A stretch of DNA of 64,000 nt from Paraconiothyrium sp. Pb-2020. Lineage: Eukaryota; Ascomycota; Dothideomycetes; Pleosporales; Didymosphaeriaceae. Made by a program: the position numbers and the translations under genes. Positions 1-11,576 of this stretch are shown piece by piece (within the stretch, counting starts at the first letter, position 1; every line of letters begins with the position of its first letter). The notes beneath the pieces were generated by a model. The model saw only the letters and a list, made by a program, of their open reading frames with translations. It was not told the origin of the DNA and searched no databases. The stretch is taken from assembly GCA_022419385.1 (NCBI GenBank), contig JAJUBI010000002.1:5208001-5272000 (forward strand), in the 5' to 3' direction.

Positions 1-23
1 GCTCAATTACACGCACAAATACC

Positions 24-631
24 ATGGCCGGCGGATCCACATCAAACGGCGCTCGCCACAAAGCCACGTACGTCGCTGTGCATCCTTCCGCTCACGCGAA
101 CCCTTCCGAAGACGCCATCAATTGGCATCGCAATTGGCGTCGCCCTGCCATCCGACACACACTGAAACTATGAGAGGAAGGAAGTGCTAATACGAGAGTG
201 TAGATGGCACATTGGCGGCTGGGGCAACCCCTACGAGGGCGGAGGCCAGCCCGCTAAGGGCATTGTGTCCTACGGTCTTTCTTCGAACCGCCAGCGCCCG
301 TTCGCTGGCTTCTTCACCAAGGGTGTCTGGAACTCAGTCAGGAGGGTGCGCAACCAGGTACTCTACGTAGTGCCGCCGTTTATCCTGGCGTACAGCGCTA
401 TGCAGTGGGCTATTGAGAGGTGAGTACACTCGGAACACTCGTTAGAAGGGGTCGGAGATGCGAAGGCGGCAAAATAGAGGAGACTATCGTGCCCTTGAAA
501 GAGACGATGCTCTTGAGATGGCTTTTGGGTACGGGAAATGAGTATGTTGAACCGGCGCTAATTCGCGATACAGGAACGAGTACCTCAACTCGAAGCATGG
601 TCGTGCTGAATTCGCCGACTCGGAGGAGTAA
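24..631 (+). CDS. QCR8: Cytochrome b-c1 complex subunit 8
   Basis: Small membrane subunit of ubiquinol-cytochrome c reductase (complex III) in the mitochondrial inner membrane, lying next to cytochrome b. Model: join(24..67, 204..419, 574..631), 105 residues, phases consistent across both introns (donors GTACGT and GTGAGT, both acceptors AG). The protein has the family's order of motifs: WHIGGWGNPYEGG near the N-terminus, then KGIVSYGLSSNRQRPFAG, then RRVRNQVLYVVPPFILAY forming the single membrane helix, and a C-terminal NEYLNSKHGRAEF. Length is normal for fungal QCR8. The start at 24 is the only ATG that joins in phase to exon 2. I am sure of the identity; the first exon is the least certain part because it is short. 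Confidence 0.93.
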
Positions 632-1152
632 ACGTATTTTGGGAGAAAGAGTTGGAATGGTGGTGGTTCATTGAATGTATGAATATGGTGTTCTATGAGG
701 AGAAGGGGCGGCAGGTCGAGACAACCTTTTCGTGGGAGCCCAACAAGACTCTCACCAGCCCGATACCGACCGGAACTCTGCGACCGCAAGACTGAGCAAC
801 TGCATCCTGTGTATAGATTTCATACGACTGTTACCGAAGCTATCTCGTGCCTCTTGGTCACAGTGTATTCGTGGGTGGGTTATGTCACCAATCTAAACTG
901 CCAGGTGCTCCAACACAGCTGAATACCTGTACGAATCACCGTTCTGGACATTTCGCAGCTATGTTCGCTGACTGGATCCTGCCATGCGGCCGATCTACCA
1001 CATGCATACCCCAAATGCGGGGTTGGAATAGTGCTCCTCCCGGTACTACCACAGCCTACTGCCTATCTTCAACTTGACTACGCGTATTTTCATCTTTCAG
1101 TCATCCCCATTTCAGACACCAGTACTTGCTTTGCAATCCTAAGTATTCTGCG
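632..1152. other. Intergenic stretch, no gene recognised
   Basis: This is the 3' flank of QCR8 and the promoter side of the short-chain dehydrogenase. Only short unsupported frames are present. Confidence 0.6.
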
Positions 1153-2410
1153 ATGCCATCCCCTCGCCTCGAAGGTAAAGTCGCCATTGTCACAGGTGGT
1201 GGTTCCGGCTTCGGTGCCGGTATCGTTAGAAAGTTCGTCGAGGTCAGTATCAGCTTCTACAACCATTCCTCGTGTTTATTAAATTTTTGATCCCGGTACA
1301 TTTCGTCCTGATTCATCCTTGCACCACGATATCTCCCCACAGCCTACTCAGCTCATGTCCACCAACTCACCCGCCCCAGGAAGGCGCCCGCGTCCTCATC
1401 TGGGATCTCAGCCCCCATCCCGCTCAGTCCCTTTCCTCCTCCCTGTCCCCGGACCGCACGGCCGTCTTCACCGGCGACGTGTCTTCTCCTAGCGACTGGG
1501 TCTCCGCACTCAGGCTTTGCATCCAGACATTCGGTGGTCTGGATATCCTAGTAAACAACGCAGGCGTCGTGCACGTTGCTGCTCCAAGCCATGAGGTCGA
1601 CGAAGCGGAGGTGGATCGCATGTGGAGTATCAACGTGAAGCCATTGCTGTATAGTGCGAGGACGGTGGTGGGGTGGTGGGTTGAGAATGTAAGTTTGTCT
1701 TGCTTACCAGGCTAACTGCATGTGCCTCTATGGTGGAAGAGAAATGTTTGAGATTGGGAAAAGTGTTTGAGATTCAGGTTCTACTCGGTGATTCATGGGG
1801 GATAACGCTGACGAGGTAGACCATAGGGTAAGAAGGGCGTGGTGGTTAATCTGAGTAGTGTCAGTGCCATTAGGCCGCGACCGAGGCTGGTGTGGTATGC
1901 GGCTAGCAAGGGTGCTGTTACTACGGTATGTTCATCACACTGTTGTCTTGTGTTCCGCTGTCGAGGGCTTTGGCGGAGGTAAAGGGCAACAGAATGGCAA
2001 GAGACTAGTTGCTCTGGCTAATATACCGCTGTCTGGATCGCTGATGACGATAGGCTACGCGCGGACTGGCGGCAGAGTACGCAAGCCACGGCATCAGATA
2101 CAACTGCGTGCAGCCTGTATTGGGGAAGACTGCGATGTAAGTCTCACGTCCTTGCTGTGATATAAGGCTCATCAAAAAGGGTTGCCCCTGTTCTTGGTGG
2201 CGTAGACACACCTGAAGGCCGCGCTATCCCTCTCGCAGGCATCCCGCTCGCACGTCTGAGTACGCCGGAGGATATTGGGAATGCGGTGTGTTATCTGGCA
2301 AGTGAAGAGGCTAGTATGCTCACGGTAAGTAATCCAAGAAGTCAGAGGTTAACGCTAATATTGAGCAGGGTGTTTGTCTAGACGTTGATGGGGGAAGGAG
2401 TCTTTTGTAG
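1153..2410 (+). CDS. Short-chain dehydrogenase/reductase (SDR)
   Basis: NAD(P)-dependent oxidoreductase of the classical SDR family; the substrate cannot be told from sequence. Model: join(1153..1242, 1380..1688, 1827..1925, 2054..2136, 2180..2324, 2369..2410), 255 residues, all phases consistent. Visible motifs in order: the Rossmann glycine motif TGGGSGFGAG near residue 14, NNAG at the end of beta-4, a serine in NLSSVSA, the catalytic YxxxK in WYAASKGAV, a PVLGG segment after the active site, and the C-terminal LDVDGGRSL that marks the tetramer-forming end of SDRs. The fifth exon needs the acceptor at 2178-2179, which gives a 43-base intron; the more obvious AG further on puts a stop in frame. 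The family is certain, the reaction unknown. Confidence 0.9.
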
Positions 2411-3589
2411 CCAAAGGTCCTTTTCCATAGTGAAGGGGTCATAATGATCGGTAATGTACGTATCTTGTTGAGACTTGTACTGGCCAATGGCAACCTTCTG
2501 CTGTTGTGTTAGGTGGTCTAATGTATGCAGGACTGTGAATTAGAGTAACGAAATAGCCAACTTGTGGTGTTGCTCAGGCGCGTGCTTATGCAGATTACTT
2601 GGTGAGGCTTATGATTCTTATGGGGTTCCTTGGTCCGAATTAGCTCTGTTGTATCATGTTCAGTATTGTGAGGATCGTGCACGCACTCCATGAAGTAGCT
2701 CTGAGCAAAAGTACTCAAAGCATACATGTGGGGGACCGAGTAGAGATCAATGTTATGGAGCGCGAGGCTAAGGGAGCTAGCTACAAGCCGGTTATTGTAC
2801 AATGAGCTTACAAAGAGCGAGACGCGACTGCAGTGTGGATGTTTACTACTTTCCATCAGCTGCAATCTCCACATTTCAACACACGTCCCATCGATTCTTC
2901 AAAAATCGTTTCCCACCAGCAATGAACGAACCGCTCTGTGCATCAACATGGTGCTTTAAAAGTATCCACCGCCATTGGCAGGAAGTCTGTTCTGTAGAGG
3001 CTTCCGTCTGACCGTCTGACCGTCTTCTTTCGGCATTTTGATCGCGTGCTGTAAGGCAACCCGTGGACATTTGTGGGAATGGCTTTGATGTTGACTTGTT
3101 GGTATTGTGTTTCAGCTTATATGCCATGAGCGTGGTCGTGAACGCCATATAGACAGAAGCCTAGTGCTAAGAATTCCACGTTCCCAGACTCCTGTACACG
3201 AGGTACCATGAAACTATGATGAAAAAACATTACTTGCATTGCACACGGGTTGAAGTTGCTTAAGGACAGGCTAATCCTATTTCGACCATTGTGGCCAATG
3301 CACGGCTACGGTAGATCTCGCGAACAACCTCGCATCCTTTACGTCCTTCCTCCTTCGCGTAGCTCTTGCCATATCGCAGTATTTGACGCCATATGTTATC
3401 CATCTGTCTTCTTAATGTTCACAAGCGAAATAAATGCGTCATTTTCTTGTCATTAACTGCATTCTACCCTAGCGTTTGCGCTTGACCTTCTACGAGAACA
3501 TCGGCTGCGGTCAAGCGTCGATCTTCGCAAAAGCGCCCATTCAAGTCTCGATGTTTTGCTGAAGGGAATCACCACCTTTTAAATCGACT
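2411..3589. other. Intergenic stretch, no gene recognised
   Basis: About 1.2 kb between the dehydrogenase and the unknown basic protein. Short frames exist on both strands, but none shows protein-like composition, a splice continuation or a known motif. Confidence 0.55.
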
Positions 3590-5029
3590 ATGACTTCTTA
3601 TTCACTTCTTGCGATTTCAAAGTCGCCACTTGGCAAGCTGCCTTCCGGAGAAAGACACCTCGAAGGCTTTCTTAGGCTCTTTGGAAGCGCTGCGGCTGTT
3701 CGGTTAGCTCCCAAATGCAGATCATTTTCGCAGATAAATATGCGAAGAACGCGGCTTGTTCCGAAAGCAAACGATATTGCCTGGCGGAAGGTGCACGAGG
3801 TTTTCGGGACATGTACCACTTCCCCCTGGTCAGCGGTGAAGGAGCCTCTACCAGCGGATGTCTGGGAGCCTTGGATACAAAAGTCCCCTTATAGAACACT
3901 GATTCCTTTTTTTCAAGCTGTTTCAAGATTCACTTTACTGGAATGGAAAACCTGGGATAGCCTCGATTTCGACTTAGAGGCGGTTCATTACGCTGCAAAC
4001 CGAGATGCGTCTCTGATGTACCATTACTCATTGCGGATACTCAAGAGCGAACGCCAGCTTGTCCTGGAGAAGGACAACATTCAATCGAAATCGCTTCAAC
4101 AGCTTATACGTCTATATCGACTCCGTCTTTCTGTGTTCGCTCGATTCCATGAAATCTTGAAAGGCCAACATTCTCTTGAACTTAATCTGCATCTGATCAA
4201 AGGTTTCATCATTTCCCACTCTCAAAGTCGAGGTGTTGAAGCCTTGAGGGAGGCGTGGGCTCGATGCGATCAAACCAGGTTTGAGGTATCTGAGCTTTTG
4301 AAGGAGTTGCAAGCGATTCAAGTTACGCAATCGAATTTGTCTCTTGGGCCTCGGTTCTTCGCGCATTTCGCAAAGCTAGAAGAGGCGCATATGTTGCACC
4401 GAACGAAGTATGTGTCAACGGGACACATTGGGAAAGATGTGCGGCGGCGAGTCAAATTGGAGAATGATCATAAGGGGTTTATCAAGAAGGGAGCTAACTA
4501 CATGAAGTGGCTCTTGATGAAAGAAGCAGATGCATTGACCCAGATTGAGGATGATTATGGCCTCCGATTGCAAAACATCATCGACGAGACGCCAATTCTC
4601 TGGCCCCCCTGGTCCATATATAACCGTGTTGGTTTCCTCAACAAGGCATCGAGAAGGCTAGTGCGTATATGTGTTCAGGAGATCGACAAGATATATCGAG
4701 ACGGACGGCAAATCAACATCTTGAGCCATCAGCTCCGTGGAACACTCAGGGTGGTGTGGTTAAACATCCGAATACTATCTGCGAAGACTTCAATCTTGTC
4801 TTTGGAACTGCAAGACATTAATGACCACGCCTACAACCTAGCAGTTTTAAGACTTATGTCGTCGGCCAACCCTTGGGCTTCCACCAGCACGAACATTGTC
4901 AACAGAAGTCGTGACTACATCATCAGGGCGAACAGAGAATTCGCCATGAGGCATAAGACGCGGCTTCAAAATTATCAATCTGAGATACGCCAATATCGCA
5001 AGAACCTAAAGCGCGACTCGGCACGTTAA
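3590..5029 (+). CDS. Conserved-looking fungal protein of unknown function
   Basis: A single open frame of 479 residues; no family recognised. The N-terminus (MTSYSLLAISKSPLGKLP, then RSFSQINMRRTR near residue 45) is basic and lacks acidic residues early, compatible with a mitochondrial presequence, but this is weak. The body is rich in Arg, Leu and Tyr, probably helical, with no clear membrane segment. The frame ends at TAA 5027-5029. Immediately downstream, in the same frame, protein-like sequence resumes (see the next entry), so the true C-terminus may lie further on. The start was chosen as the first ATG of the long frame. Confidence 0.7.
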   Translation: MTSYSLLAISKSPLGKLPSGERHLEGFLRLFGSAAAVRLAPKCRSFSQINMRRTRLVPKANDIAWRKVHEVFGTCTTSPWSAVKEPLPADVWEPWIQKSPYRTLIPFFQAVSRFTLLEWKTWDSLDFDLEAVHYAANRDASLMYHYSLRILKSERQLVLEKDNIQSKSLQQLIRLYRLRLSVFARFHEILKGQHSLELNLHLIKGFIISHSQSRGVEALREAWARCDQTRFEVSELLKELQAIQVTQSNLSLGPRFFAHFAKLEEAHMLHRTKYVSTGHIGKDVRRRVKLENDHKGFIKKGANYMKWLLMKEADALTQIEDDYGLRLQNIIDETPILWPPWSIYNRVGFLNKASRRLVRICVQEIDKIYRDGRQINILSHQLRGTLRVVWLNIRILSAKTSILSLELQDINDHAYNLAVLRLMSSANPWASTSTNIVNRSRDYIIRANREFAMRHKTRLQNYQSEIRQYRKNLKRDSAR

Positions 5030-5362
5030 GATCGCGATTAACGATCAAGACTATGATGTACCAGCTCGAATTGAGTGGCTAGGCCGCTGCTGGCCTCGTA
5101 CCTCAAAAGGCCCTTCAAAACACGTGAGCAAGGGCTGTAAGCAACATCCGCGCATGTGCCTAGCTACAATGATCGATTTGCATATTTTACACGACGCGCG
5201 AGGACCACGTTACAGCACAAAGTATGGAAACCTTTCCTATCAATCCGGGCCAAACTATGCCATCTCGATCACCTTCAGGCAACGCTGCAGCAGCACCGCC
5301 TGCTCCTCTACACGGAAGAATCGCCCGGCTATCTTTTCATACTGGCTCACATCGCTGCGTAA
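5030..5362 (+). pseudogene. Coding-like tail in frame with the upstream gene, interrupted by stops
   Basis: In the frame of the 479-residue gene there are four stops between 5027 and 5090. Then comes an open stretch reading LARPLLASYLKRPFKTREQGL, one more TAA, and another stretch containing VPSYNDRFAYFTRRARTTL up to a TAA ending at 5362. The amino-acid texture is that of a real protein, unlike the other frames here. Either the C-terminal part of the upstream gene has decayed, or introns remove the stops. A 51-base intron from GTTAAG after 4 bases of GCAC to the AG before TGGCTAGG keeps frame, and GTAAGC at the second stop is a good donor. I cannot decide between these from sequence. Confidence 0.4.
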
Positions 5363-5926
5363 GGAGTAGTATTACGTGCGGCAATTGGACGCCGAACCTC
5401 ATCAAGATGCGAGATAACCTAGCTGGATGAACAGACGCGCGGTTCGTCGAGCTCTCGGAGTAAAGAAGAACTACCACGACCGTAGTATTGAATATATGCT
5501 TCAACCACTTTATCAATAATCACCCTGCCGTGTCCTATCGTATTTGAGGTTGCACTGCCTATATCAAATGCTTGAGTTACAAATCACCGCTCCTACGATG
5601 TCTAATTACTGGCTCTCGAAGTCGGATGGCAGCTCTACAGTCATCGAGCAGTTTGCCGTACATCTGCTTGTCAGCTTTTCCGTGTGGCGTTGCATATCAG
5701 AGACGGCGTTGGCAAGGGTGTAGATCACAGCTCGAAAACGTGATACAGTGCAATAGTGCTGAATGCTGAACTGGTATCCGATTCGTGACCTAACCGTGCT
5801 TTTTCCAAGACGCCTAACGCCCGATGCTGATCGCCTTCCTCGCATCTCAAAGATATGCATCGCTACAATCCTATCGCGAGTCGTCCCGCTCGCACTTATC
5901 CACTCATGAGTCCGCTCCCATTCCGA
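5363..5926. other. Intergenic stretch, no gene recognised
   Basis: 3' flank of two converging transcription units (the unknown protein and RLP24). Nothing else seen. Confidence 0.55.
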
Positions 5927-6585
5927 TCATTCGTCAACGTCCATCGCTTCGGTGCCACCACCAACCTTCATCTTCAACTTCCTCTTGCTCTTCATCTTCG
6001 GCACTGCGACCTCCTCCTCACTCAACTCATCCTCCTCAATCTCCTTCCTCCTCTTCGCAACCTTCTCCTTAACCGCATCCACATCGACCTCCATGACCTC
6101 CTCCTGTGCCACTGCCCACCTCTCACTCGGCGGCAACAGATGCTGGTTCTCCTCGACCAACTTCCTATCATCAGCCCTCTGCCTCTCCTTGTTACCCCGC
6201 ATGCGCGCCTTGTAGAAAGCGCGCTCGCGCTTCGCGCGGATCTCGGCGACACGGCCCATAGCTTTAAGAGTCGTCTGGACGAGGTCGCGGTTGTAGCGCG
6301 TGGGGACGTTGCGGCGTGCGGCGAAGGCGAGAGTGCTGTCGACGGTCATTTCCTTGCCGTGGGCGCGGCGGAAAGACTTTGTCCATGCGAGCTTGCGGGG
6401 GTTTCGCTTCATCTTGAAGTTCTTGTGGCATTTGGACTTGCAGAAGCGGAAGGCGCGGGCATCGTTGCGGACGAAGGTTATACCCTGTGATTTGGTCAGT
6501 ACACGAGAGGTGCAAAGGTCGACGCAGTTCGTACCTTCGAAGGGTAAACCGGCGAAGAACAGAAGTAGCACGTCTCGATCCTCAT
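5927..6585 (-). CDS. RLP24: Ribosome biogenesis protein RLP24 (eL24 family)
   Basis: Nucleolar placeholder for ribosomal protein eL24 in pre-60S particles; in yeast it activates the Drg1 ATPase and is exchanged in the cytoplasm. Model: complement(join(5927..6484, 6535..6585)), 202 residues. The first exon gives MRIETCYFCSSPVYPSK. The zinc-binding pairs are CYFC in exon 1 and CKSKC in exon 2, followed by HKNFKMKRNPRKLAWTKSFR, a hallmark of the L24e domain. The tail (after residue 100) is acidic and basic in turn and ends MDVDE, as in RLP24 rather than the shorter ribosomal eL24. Divergent from PAM18, with 195 bases between start codons. Identity is firm. Confidence 0.93.
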
Positions 6586-6780
6586 GGTGGCAGTCCTTGC
6601 TCAGGCGGGTGCCGTGTTAGTATGCTGGTGTTCTATCTAGCGTTGCAGTTGGAGATTATTTTTCGAACCCGCCGCCAAGATTTCGCCTCGCCCCACACGC
6701 GCCCAGCTCCCCTCCGATTGGCCACCGGCTCACCCTGCATCCTGAACTTTTCCAGCGGCGACAGCTTCATCGCATCACTC
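6586..6780. promoter_or_regulatory. Shared divergent promoter of RLP24 and PAM18
   Basis: The two start codons are only 195 bases apart and point away from each other, so both promoters and both 5' leaders must lie here. I see no clear TATA box; the stretch is GC-rich near the PAM18 side. Confidence 0.5.
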
Positions 6781-7339
6781 ATGTCGCTCCAGAATCAGCA
6801 GATCCCCACCTATCAATCGCCGTCTCCGCCCCAGCAGCAGCAACCGCAGGAAAAGAAATCCGGACCTCTAGGAATGTCGCTCTGGGTTTGGGGTATCGGG
6901 CTCGGCGCCGCGGCCTTCTTTGTACGTGTGGACGGGGAATTGATGGATGCGCCGATGCTAATAGAGATGTAGGGACGTGCAGGCCTCGTCGCATTACGAA
7001 GATCAGGTGGAGGAGCGGGTGCGCTAGGACGTGGATTCTACAAGGGAGGGTTTGAGCCCAAGATGACAAGGAAGGAGGCTGCGTTGATATTAGAGATGCC
7101 GTACGTTCCCCCTAGCATGTAAGAGAAGAAAGAGGAGAGATGGCACTGGCGATGGTGTCGCAAGAGATTGGAAAATGGAAAGCTAACAAGTGGCCAGGGA
7201 ACGCGGCGTGACGAAAGAGCTTTTGCGCAAGAAGCACCGCCAGCTTATGCTGCTGAACCACCCCGATCGAGGAGGCAGTCCGTACCTTGCGACTAAGGTT
7301 AATGAAGCCAAGGAGCTACTGGAGAAAGAGGTCAAATAA
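6781..7339 (+). CDS. PAM18: Mitochondrial import motor J-protein Pam18/Tim14
   Basis: J-protein of the TIM23 presequence translocase motor; it stimulates the ATPase of mitochondrial Hsp70 (Ssc1) at the matrix face of the inner membrane. Model: join(6781..6921, 6973..7100, 7198..7339), 136 residues, phases consistent. Order: a Gln/Pro-rich intermembrane-space tail, one membrane helix around MSLWVWGIGLGAAAFF, a Gly/Ala/Arg-rich linker (GRAGLVALRRSGGGAG), FYKGGFEPKMTRKEAALILEM, then the J domain with the invariant HPD inside LLNHPDRGGSPYLATKVNEAKELL. Length and architecture match fungal Pam18. The start at 6781 is the ATG next to the Gln-rich tail; upstream frame is unsupported. Confidence 0.92.
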
Positions 7340-8004
7340 AGACTGCAATTGGATGGCGGCGATGTGGCGAGGGACGCCGCGGGCATACATACGTGTGTGT
7401 ATCAAGAGATGTACTATATTTGCATAGATGTGCTGCATTGCATTCAGCAAGGCGTTGTTTGGGTCTGGAAGGAAGGAGAGGGCGTTATAGCTCTTGTTGT
7501 ATCGATATCACCACTCGCGAGTTCTGGAGAGGGGTCTGGAAGCCTGAACGAATAGAGCATTTTACCCAGTGTGATCTAAAACACAAAACCGTCGTCGATC
7601 AGCTACTGTACAAGGAACGTTTACGAACTTTCGACATTACAATCATAATAACAGGTACCATGAAACTGAAGAATGGTGACTCTGATTTTCAGAGACGACA
7701 AACATCTCAACCTGAGCATCTCGTATGCAGCTAGTTGACATATCTTCCACCGGTAGGCAATGTGGACTATCGTCGCATACATCAATTTTTATGAAAACAG
7801 CTCGAAGACCCGGCTTGTCGGTTCGCATCAAGGGAGCCTCGGTTTCTCACGCGGGGTTGCTGACTGCGGCCCTGTGGGGTAAATGCAAGTATATGGTATC
7901 AACAAAGACACAACGTCTCGGAACGATAACTTGAAAGCCATTGCGAATAGCGAGCAATCACAAAGTTGTCTCATTGACATCTCTACCGGGTTGGATCCAG
8001 CACG
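7340..8004. other. Intergenic stretch, no gene recognised
   Basis: 3' flank of PAM18 and promoter of the glutathione S-transferase. No supported frame or repeat seen. Confidence 0.55.
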
Positions 8005-9255
8005 ATGCCACCAAGAACAAAGCTGCCTGTCCTCCTGTTCGGATATCAGTGTACGCCAACGATGTCCCACTGCACTTAGAGAGGTGCGTGCTAACACACT
8101 CATTACAGCAAGCGCCTTCACGAACAAAGTCCGTCTCGCACTGCGCCTCAAGCAGATACCATTTTGTGCGACTCCCTCACCACTATGACACGTTGTTCAG
8201 TTCATCTCTTTCCCACTTGTACCCAAATGTCGAAATGATAATTGCACGCATTTCTTGAACGATATTAACCCATTATAGCATACATTACCGTGCCCTCCAT
8301 GCTCCCCAGGCCACTATTAACAGAAACATTCGGTCTCACTTACCGAAAGATCCCCGTCGTAGCCATCGGCAAAGATATCTACTGCGACACGTCCCTCATC
8401 ATCGAAGCCCTAGAGCACTTCTTCCCCGCAAAAGAAGGCTGGGGCAGCATCTACCCACCCATACAAGGCTGGGACTACAGAGGTCTCGCACGAGGCTTCG
8501 CAAGCTTCTGGATAGACCGCCCCTTCTTCCGCACAACAACCGGCCTCATTCCCCCCTCCGTCTGGACCTCCCCCTTCGGCGCCGACCGCGGCCAGCTAAT
8601 CGGGCACCCTCTCGACCCCGCTAAACTCGCAGCTAAAATCCCACAGAACCTTGGGGCGTTCGAGACGCATCTCTCGCTGCTCGAACCCACGCTCTCCTCT
8701 ACTAATCAGTGGCTGTTCCCCACAGAGACGCCTAGTCTCGCGGATGTAGCGTTTTACTACCAGCTAAAGTGGGGCACGGACATTGCGAAGGGAAAGGGGG
8801 TGTACAACCTCACGGGCGGGAGTGTGGGCGAGGAGGGTCAGGATGTTGCTCAGGTTGTTTTCAACGAGAATCGATATCCTGGCGTGTGGAGGTGGTTTCA
8901 CCGCTTCGAAGCACATGTCGCCTCACTGCCTGATCTGCAAACGGAGATCAAGCCTGAGGACTTTATTTGGAAATCCGCAATCCGTGAATTCCAAGAGAAA
9001 CGGGGGTTGGGACTCGTCCCTACAGCTTCGACACCCAATGGCGAGCTAGATGAGAAAAGGGGACTTGTGGAGGGGGCGCTGATTAGTGTTGTGCCGGATG
9101 ATACGGGCAGGGGAAATCCAACTGTGGGACGGTTGGTGCAAGTGGGCGTCGAGGAGGTGGTTATTCGACCAGAGGAGAAGGGTGAGGTGAATGTTGATGT
9201 GCATTTCCCGAGAGTTGGGTTTGTGGTCAAAAAGGTAGAGGGCAGTAAATTGTAA
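8005..9255 (+). CDS. Glutathione S-transferase-like protein
   Basis: Predicted thiol transferase with a thioredoxin-fold N-terminal GST domain. Model: join(8005..8050, 8109..8165, 8279..9255), 359 residues; the first two small exons are needed to build the domain. Exon junctions give LLFGYQSSAFTNKVRLALR, then LKQIPFSYITVPSMLPRP, the expected beta-alpha-beta start, then KIPVVAIGKDIYCDTSLIIEALE with the cis-Pro region and the Asp/Thr-Ser glutathione contact. The C-terminal 150 residues are a helical GST-C-like region followed by a beta-rich tail (GRLVQVGVEEVVIRPEEK) not found in short GSTs. The active residue is probably the Ser pair in YQSS. Cytosolic: no signal peptide. Substrate unknown. Confidence 0.85.
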
Positions 9256-11576
9256 GTGAGCAACGGCGGGAGGCTTGCTTCCGGCCAAAACACCGATGAG
9301 TAGATGACGATGTTCAAGCAGATGATAGACGGTATCGGATGTTTCTTGTTCCTCCGTATCTTTCGATGGTGTGAGGCAACTGCCGGCCCCCAAGAAGGCA
9401 GCACGGGGCTTCAGGCACACTGAACATACGACAGGCTTGACGTCACACTGCGGAATCGTTGATACGAACGAGGCAAGCATGCGAGCATATTGTAGGCTTT
9501 TCCATGCAATGAGACCACTAGATCGCGCGGAGGCTGTTCAGTCACGTTGCACAGCCTTAAAAGTGGGATCTACAGCCTCTCACTGGCCCATAGTTTAGCG
9601 TTGTGTTTATGTCTACAGTATATTGAAAGGATGAACTAGGGAAAGAAGACCAGAAGATTCCTAGCGTATGCCAAGTTCCAATGCCACGTATGGACAGTGA
9701 TGGAGCGCAGCACGGCGACATGTATCGCACGAATACTTGGAAGCAGCTATGATCGTCCCTCATAATGTTGGGACGATGCATAACGCAGGAATGAAGCGAT
9801 CTTGGAGCTCTGAGGCTCCTAGAACGGATCCAAGTGGAAGGTCTAGGAGAATGGAAGTGAGGTCGCGATGCAGAGTTTGACTACGCTCTCAGTGCTATCA
9901 AGCAGCTATGTCGCGTACCATGGCTCTATCCTAGGCATCACCGCTCAATAGAGCACCAACGAGTCACATCAAAGGTATTCCCACAAACGTTGCATAACAA
10001 CACGGGATCAAAGTGCCGAAAGAGAACCGATACATGAGCCCTGTCTTGTGAAGTGGTACCAGGCGTTCTCTAGAGAAGTAAGTAGCTCGTAGTTCGTACC
10101 TAACATGGGAACGATAGCTTCGATAATGATTTAGCATCTTCCTTCAATGCGAGTCCTCTTCGTATTGATCACCAGTAATGTCCCACGGTCTACTGGAGAT
10201 CATTAAGGTAAGAGAGATCAGCTTTGAAACTTGCAGGGCTGGGGTAATTAAGACTAGTGTACGATACTATAGAGTCTGGAAATTATCTGATGTTCTTCGC
10301 AGACACAAGTACGTTAATTTGGATAGCATTAAATTAAGTTATGACTTGTGCTGTGATTTCACGAAAGACCGTCGAGCGCGTATCGAGTGTAATTTATCAT
10401 ACTTCGTTCTGGAAGAGCAATCGCAATAGTTGCGCATTATCCTTTTTCAGCTGACTCCAGAAATAGAAGAAGCTTGAGTGAAGCTGAAGGGGAATTTGAT
10501 CATGCAGATCGTTGGACAAGATGTTTCGCTCAAATTCTGTGCCTCCGATCGGTAGAACACTGGAGTCCGACCAAATGGGATGGTGCAGGGCCATGCTGGT
10601 CGAAAACAGAAAATATGGGGTCGGCGTATGCCCCAAATGCTAGTTTTGTTGCAGATCTCGATGTCTGTTTCGCAAACGATTCCAAATTCACTAGGCACGC
10701 GCTGAATGAAGTATTTCGATCGACGTTGTGAGGCTCTGCACTACCGGAGTCGTGCGAGTGTAAGCTGACTTACTCGAAACAAGCTCATGGGGTGCCTGAG
10801 CTGGGTGGCTTTACCCGCCTCGTGCGGACTCTGTTCCTGGGGCTAAGTCTGGGGCGTATATGGGGCCGAAACAAACCCATTCCAGAAACACCCCATGATC
10901 AGCCCTAAACTGTTGGTAATCACGTAACAATATCCTCCGCTCGCGCGAGAATACTAAGGCTCGGTTATCGGGCTAGCGATCAACGGTCCGACGGCTGTGG
11001 CGCGGTGGTGGCCTACTCTGTGCATTGTTACAACTCCATGGACCTGTGCTGGATGCGTGACGTCAGTACATGTGCTGAGAAGGGATGACCATGAAGGTTA
11101 TCAAGTCCGTAGTCGACGGAGCTGAGAGGATTGTGTCTGTTCACTGTGATCGGCCAACGAGACCGGTCACAGCACGTATACCTCCTGAACGATCATTGGA
11201 GGCCGTGTATGAAGTAGACTGTCGCAAAAAGACTGGCATGAAGCTTGGAGATCAATCAAACCTGCCCTAGTCTTGTGCGCGTGTGGATCAGATCCACTCA
11301 TGTAAGGATCACTCCGTACGAGACAATGTATCCATCTGGCTAGCAGACATGATGATCGCAGTCTCTTCACCACGAATTTCGTCATTGTACTGAGTCCTGA
11401 ATGTAGACACAAGGCACACAGCACCATACCTGAGCCTCTCGAGAACCTATAAGTATCCCTTCGATTCCCACCTCAACTCCATCATCACAACAGCTCAATC
11501 ATCACTCCCAACCAACACTCAACACTCAACTCTTCCACACTTCAAGCTTTCAGCTTCAATCACCAAAACCTTCAAA
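9256..11576. other. Long intergenic stretch (2.3 kb), no gene recognised
   Basis: Between the glutathione S-transferase and the small secreted protein gene. The part around 10130-10440 is AT-richer than the neighbours; the rest is of ordinary composition. Short frames (for example 10178-10429) have no motif, splice partner or protein-like texture. No repeat found by eye. Gene-poor DNA flanking a secreted cysteine-rich gene is common in plant-associated fungi, but that is only context. Confidence 0.5.
11448..11455 (+). promoter_or_regulatory. Candidate TATA box of the small secreted protein gene
   Basis: TATAAGTA, 122 bases upstream of the ATG at 11577. It is followed by a CT/CA-rich leader (about 11460-11570) that carries CAACACTCAAC-type repeats, the usual look of a strong fungal promoter and 5' UTR. 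Confidence 0.5.

Noticed and set aside
3204..7669. GGTACCATGAAACT occurs at about 3201 and 7656
   Set aside because: A 14-base identity is expected several times by chance in 64 kb, and the flanks do not match.
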